Shown: positions 34,130-37,584 of the stretch, in pieces
How positions within the stretch are numbered: the first letter of the stretch is position 1
How the letters are laid out: each line of letters begins with the position of its first letter
The notes under the pieces: generated by a model
What the model was told of the DNA's origin: nothing
Databases searched by the model: none
Seen by the model: the letters and a program-made list of their open reading frames with translations, nothing else
Program-made: the position numbers and the translations under genes
DNA from: an uncultured Porphyromonadaceae bacterium
GTDB lineage: Bacteria; Bacteroidota; Bacteroidia; Bacteroidales; Muribaculaceae
DNA: 37,584 bases
Assembly (NCBI GenBank): GCA_947177635.1
Contig: CAMWVQ010000022.1
Location: 1-37,584 of the forward strand
Reading direction: 5' to 3'

Positions 34130-35794
34130 ATGAGAAAACTTCCCCTACTGCTGCTGGGAGCATCAGCCGCCGCGATAGTGGCAGGCGCCGCCACCCGCAG
34201 CTCAAAGAACGACATATCCCGCAACCTCGACATCTTCACCGCTGTCTACAAAAACCTCCAGACAAGCTACGTTGACTCCATCGACGCCGACAAGTCGATC
34301 AACACCGCCATTGCCGCGATGCTCGACGAAATCGACCCATACACGGAGTATATCCCCGAAAGCGAACAGGAGGAATTCATGACCATCTCCACCGGGGAAT
34401 ACGGCGGAATCGGGTCATACATCGGCACCAGGGAGGGGAAGACCTTCGTGTCAGAACCCCACGAGGGAAGCCCCGCCCAACGCGCGGGCCTCAGGCCGGG
34501 CGACATCTTCATCAAAATCGACGGCGACTCGGTAACCACCCTCACCTCCGACCTCATCTCCAAGAAGCTCCGCGGACAGGCCGGGACAAAAGTCAACGTC
34601 ACCGTCAACCGCCCCTACGGCTCTGCCGCCCTCTCTGACACCACGCTGACGTTTGAAATCACACGCGAGAAAATCGACGTCGCCCCCGTGCCGTACTACG
34701 GCGTGGTTCGCGGCGACATCGGCTACATACAGCTGACCACATTCAACGAGAAAAGCTTCCAGGCCGTAAAGGACGCCCTGACCGAGCTGAAGAAAGACCC
34801 CAGGGTGAAGTCAATCGTCCTCGACCTGCGCAACAACGGAGGCGGACTTCTCGAAAGCGCCGTGCAGATCGTGGGCCTCTTCGTGCCCAAAGGCACCGAA
34901 GTGCTACGCACCCGTGGCAAGGGGCTGCTCAACGAGAAAATCTACAAGACCACCCACAAGCCTGTCGACACCGAGATACCCCTGGCCGTGCTTGTCAACG
35001 GCTCCTCGGCCTCGGCTGCCGAGATTGTCACCGGCGCCATCCAGGACCTCGACCGAGGGGTGATTGTAGGTGAACGCACCTTCGGAAAGGGTCTCGTGCA
35101 GTCGACCCGCGCCCTCCCCTACAACGGCCTCATGAAGGTCACCATCGCCAAATATTACATCCCCTCGGGACGCCTCATCCAGGCCATCGACTACAGCCAC
35201 CGCAACCCCGACGGCTCTGTGGCCCGCATACCCGACTCGCTGACCACCGTGTGGCACACCCGCGCCGGACGCGAGGTGCGCGACGGCGGCGGTATCACCC
35301 CCGACATCAAGGGTGAATACCCCGAAGGCAACCGCCTGGTCTACAACATCGTCCGCGACGGCTGGAGCTTCGACTTCGCCAACCGCTACGCCGCCTACCA
35401 TCCCGAAGGGGTGCCGGCCGAGGAATTCGAGGTGACAGACACCATCTTCTCGGAATTCAAGAAATTCATAGACCCCGGCAAATTCAAATATGACCGCGCC
35501 TGCGAGCTCGTCCTCGACCAGCTCGAGAAGTCGGCCAAGACCGAGGGCTACCTCAACGACTCCGTGCAGGCCCGCATCGACGCCCTCCGCTCGCTGCTCC
35601 AGCACGACCTCGAACATGACCTGAACCTCAACCGCGACATGATCGCCTCATACCTCGCCCCTGAGATGGTGATGCGGTGGCATGGCACCCGCGGCTCGAT
35701 AATACAGACCCTCAAGACCGACCAGGATGTCGACTCGGCGGCCAACGTCCTCCACGACGCCGCCCGATACCGCGGAATCCTCGGCAAGAAGTAG
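34130..35794 (+). CDS. Carboxy-terminal processing protease, S41 family
   Basis: A periplasmic C-terminal processing protease of CtpA type. It has 554 residues from ATG 34130. An ATG 17 codons earlier lies inside the hairpin and adds a non-signal sequence. The signal peptide is MRKLPLLLLGASAAAIVAG. The PDZ domain lies at about 80-190, including GSPAQRAGLRPGDIFIKIDG. The catalytic region has VNGSSASAAEI (Ser in the second SAS) and GERTFGKGLVQS (Lys). The ~200-residue C-terminal extension is helical and common in Bacteroidetes relatives. lepB starts 28 bases downstream, so two envelope protein-processing enzymes are co-transcribed. Confidence 0.92.
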   Translation: MRKLPLLLLGASAAAIVAGAATRSSKNDISRNLDIFTAVYKNLQTSYVDSIDADKSINTAIAAMLDEIDPYTEYIPESEQEEFMTISTGEYGGIGSYIGTREGKTFVSEPHEGSPAQRAGLRPGDIFIKIDGDSVTTLTSDLISKKLRGQAGTKVNVTVNRPYGSAALSDTTLTFEITREKIDVAPVPYYGVVRGDIGYIQLTTFNEKSFQAVKDALTELKKDPRVKSIVLDLRNNGGGLLESAVQIVGLFVPKGTEVLRTRGKGLLNEKIYKTTHKPVDTEIPLAVLVNGSSASAAEIVTGAIQDLDRGVIVGERTFGKGLVQSTRALPYNGLMKVTIAKYYIPSGRLIQAIDYSHRNPDGSVARIPDSLTTVWHTRAGREVRDGGGITPDIKGEYPEGNRLVYNIVRDGWSFDFANRYAAYHPEGVPAEEFEVTDTIFSEFKKFIDPGKFKYDRACELVLDQLEKSAKTEGYLNDSVQARIDALRSLLQHDLEHDLNLNRDMIASYLAPEMVMRWHGTRGSIIQTLKTDQDVDSAANVLHDAARYRGILGKK

Positions 35795-35822
35795 GGACGC
35801 AAACAACAATAAACCAATCTGA

Positions 35823-37286
35823 ATGAACGCAAACAAAGACTTCAAGGCCGATTTCATCCGTCGCGTCAAGGAGAACAAACCGACCCGCTGGGTTCGCTTC
35901 GGCGTCGTCTTCCTGATATTCATCCTCTGGGTAATATGGATGGGCAACCCCTGGCTTCTGCTCGGGGGAATCCTGCTGTTTGACATCTACATCACCGGCT
36001 ACATCCCCTTCACATGGTGGAAACGGTCGAAGAACCCCGCGGTGCGCAGCGTCATGTCGTGGGTCGACGCCATCGTCTACGCCCTGGTGCTGGTCTACTT
36101 CGTCTTCGCCTTCGTCGGCCAGAACTACCAGATACCCTCCTCATCGCTTGAGAAGACCCTCCTGACAGGCGACTACCTCTTTGTCGACAAGACCGTCTAC
36201 GGCCCGCGAGTGCCGATGACCCCCGTCTACTTCCCGCTCGTCCACAACGAACTCCCCTTCGGACTCGGGAAGAGCTACCTCGACTCCCCCTCCAACGGCT
36301 ACAAACGCCTCAAGGGACGCCGCGACATCGAGGCCGGAGACATTGTGGTGTTCAACTTCCCCGCCGGAGACACCGTGATGTCGAAAGTCTCCAACCCCGA
36401 CTACTACACCCTCAAGAAATGGAAAGGTGAGGCGATACTCAACACCGAGACCGCCGAGTTCGGCAAGAAGATATGGCGTCCGGTAGACCGCCGCGAGAAC
36501 TACGTGAAACGCTGCGTGGGACTCCCCGGCCAGCGCATCAAGATAGTCGACGGAGTGATTTACATCGACGGCGAACCATTCGAGATAGTCCCCGAGAATG
36601 TGCAGTTCAACCATTTCTACCAGGTCAACGGCGCCCCCCTGACCGAGGAGGAGTTCGAGCAGATGGGAATACCGGTGCTCGACCGTGGAGTGGCCGAACT
36701 TGACCAGGTCACCCCCGAACAGCTCGCCATGCTCGGCTACCACGTCAACGACGACGGCTCCGTGCCCCCCATCTATGTCTCCCCGATGACCCCCGCGATG
36801 GTCGAGGCCGCCGAGGCCAACCCCCGGATCGGGAAAATCGAGCGGCAGCAGCCCGCCCCCGAGACCCTCTACTCACTCTATCCCGAGGCAATCTCCGCCG
36901 ACTGGACCCGCGCCGACTACGGCGGCGCCAACGGCCTGCTGATACCCCGCAAGGGGATGGTCATGGAGATGAGCCGGGGAGTCTGGGACATCTACGGCCG
37001 CGTGATACGCGTCTACGAGAACAACCCCACCGCCGAGTTCCGCGACGGAAAGCTATACATCGACGGAAAACCGCAGGACTACTACACCTTCAAGATGGAC
37101 TATTACTTCATGATGGGTGACAACCGCGACAACTCCCTCGACTCCCGCTACTGGGGATTCGTGCCGGAAGACCACATCGTCGGCACCCCCCTGCGCGTGC
37201 TTATCTCCTTCGACCAGGACAAGGGGTGGCTCGACGGCAAAATCCGCTGGAACCGCATCCTCAAGGACGCCAACCCCGACAAGTGA
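35823..37286 (+). CDS. lepB: Signal peptidase I (long Bacteroidetes form)
   Basis: Cuts signal peptides from exported proteins at the inner membrane. It has 487 residues, much longer than classic LepB. Two or three membrane segments lie within residues 23-100. The catalytic serine is S108 in QIPSSSLEKTLLTGD. The catalytic lysine is in NYVKRCVGLPGQ near residue 229. The C-terminal box MMGDNRDNSLDSRYWGFVPE is near 431. About 190 residues between the lysine box and the GDNR box form a large inserted periplasmic region, a feature of this order. The WbqC-like gene follows 32 bases later. Confidence 0.95.
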   Translation: MNANKDFKADFIRRVKENKPTRWVRFGVVFLIFILWVIWMGNPWLLLGGILLFDIYITGYIPFTWWKRSKNPAVRSVMSWVDAIVYALVLVYFVFAFVGQNYQIPSSSLEKTLLTGDYLFVDKTVYGPRVPMTPVYFPLVHNELPFGLGKSYLDSPSNGYKRLKGRRDIEAGDIVVFNFPAGDTVMSKVSNPDYYTLKKWKGEAILNTETAEFGKKIWRPVDRRENYVKRCVGLPGQRIKIVDGVIYIDGEPFEIVPENVQFNHFYQVNGAPLTEEEFEQMGIPVLDRGVAELDQVTPEQLAMLGYHVNDDGSVPPIYVSPMTPAMVEAAEANPRIGKIERQQPAPETLYSLYPEAISADWTRADYGGANGLLIPRKGMVMEMSRGVWDIYGRVIRVYENNPTAEFRDGKLYIDGKPQDYYTFKMDYYFMMGDNRDNSLDSRYWGFVPEDHIVGTPLRVLISFDQDKGWLDGKIRWNRILKDANPDK

Positions 37287-37318
37287 CCCATACCATCCAA
37301 CCAACAGACCAACGGCTC

Positions 37319-37584
37319 ATGGAAGGTGAACTGCCGAGATACTTCGGTTCCGTCGACTACTGGGTGAGGCGCGCCGCCGGCATGCCGGTGGCCACCGACG
37401 CGCTGTTCGACAAACGGCGCAAGGAAATCCACCGCTACGACATCGCCGATGTCAACGGCCCCCTGACCCTGACCCGACCCATCGTCAAGCCCCACGGCAT
37501 CCCCCGTGCGCCCTTGCGCGACGTCCGCGTCCGCGCCCACCGCCAGTGGTGGCATGTCCACCGCGTCTCCCTTGCGTCGGCCTA
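37319..37584 (+). CDS. WbqC-like family protein, partial
   Basis: The first 88 residues only; the gene runs off the right edge. RYDIADVNGPLTLTRPIVKP and the later RAHRQWWHVHRVSLASA match the pattern of WbqC-like proteins, whose genes commonly follow lepB in Bacteroidales. Family members are linked to sugar or O-antigen gene clusters, but their biochemistry is not settled. The ATG at 37319 begins directly at the conserved YFGSVDYW segment. Confidence 0.75.
   Translation, partial: MEGELPRYFGSVDYWVRRAAGMPVATDALFDKRRKEIHRYDIADVNGPLTLTRPIVKPHGIPRAPLRDVRVRAHRQWWHVHRVSLASA

Overview
This window comes from a GC-rich member of the Bacteroidales, most plausibly a Muribaculaceae-type gut bacterium. Three things point there. 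Promoters match the Bacteroidetes pattern (TTTG, about 19-20 bases, then TAnnTTTG). Two secreted proteins end in type IX secretion (T9SS)-like sorting domains. The housekeeping set is typical of the order: psd-pssA-DUF4834, a one-chain pyruvate:ferredoxin oxidoreductase, and lepB followed by a WbqC-like gene. The species assignment is inference. No rRNA, tRNA or CRISPR array was seen.

Layout. 1-5900 (minus) is a compact operon read ruvX, def, ettA, asd and a cation:proton antiporter that runs off the left edge. 5901-6380 is a divergent intergenic region with a small-RNA-like unit and the psd promoter. 6381-8934 (plus) carries psd, pssA, a DUF4834 protein and a DUF2461 protein, followed by pfkA. 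10023-10396 holds a terminator and a long inverted-repeat element. tnaA and bioB follow on the minus strand, separated by a second copy of the small-RNA-like unit. 13251-19923 (plus) encodes a 1183-residue surface protein, guanine deaminase and a second T9SS-type protein. A second copy of the inverted-repeat element precedes nifJ (minus, 20546-24109). 29971 to the right edge (plus) carries mfd, slyD, a ctpA-like protease, lepB and the start of a WbqC-family gene.

Between nifJ and mfd (about 24240-29930) lies an AT-rich accessory island. It contains a small exported protein, a decayed antirepressor/Fic chimera, a restriction-modification system and the tail of a truncated AlbA_2/ATPase-type regulator. 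The restriction-modification system is the most notable find. A 638-residue protein combines an N-terminal PD-(D/E)XK-like nuclease motif with an N6-adenine methylase, as in BcgI-type (type IIB) enzymes. It is followed by three tandem target-recognition modules rather than the usual two. Each junction between modules is a run of exactly eight G bases followed by TAA. Changing the G count either stops translation or fuses one module to the next, so the locus looks like a two-switch phase-variable specificity gene.

Other notable structure: two small-RNA-like units sharing a 5' sequence followed by different terminator hairpins; two dispersed elements with 45-46 bp stems whose arms differ by a paired, compensating insertion; and a terminator-like hairpin in the leader of the restriction-modification operon.
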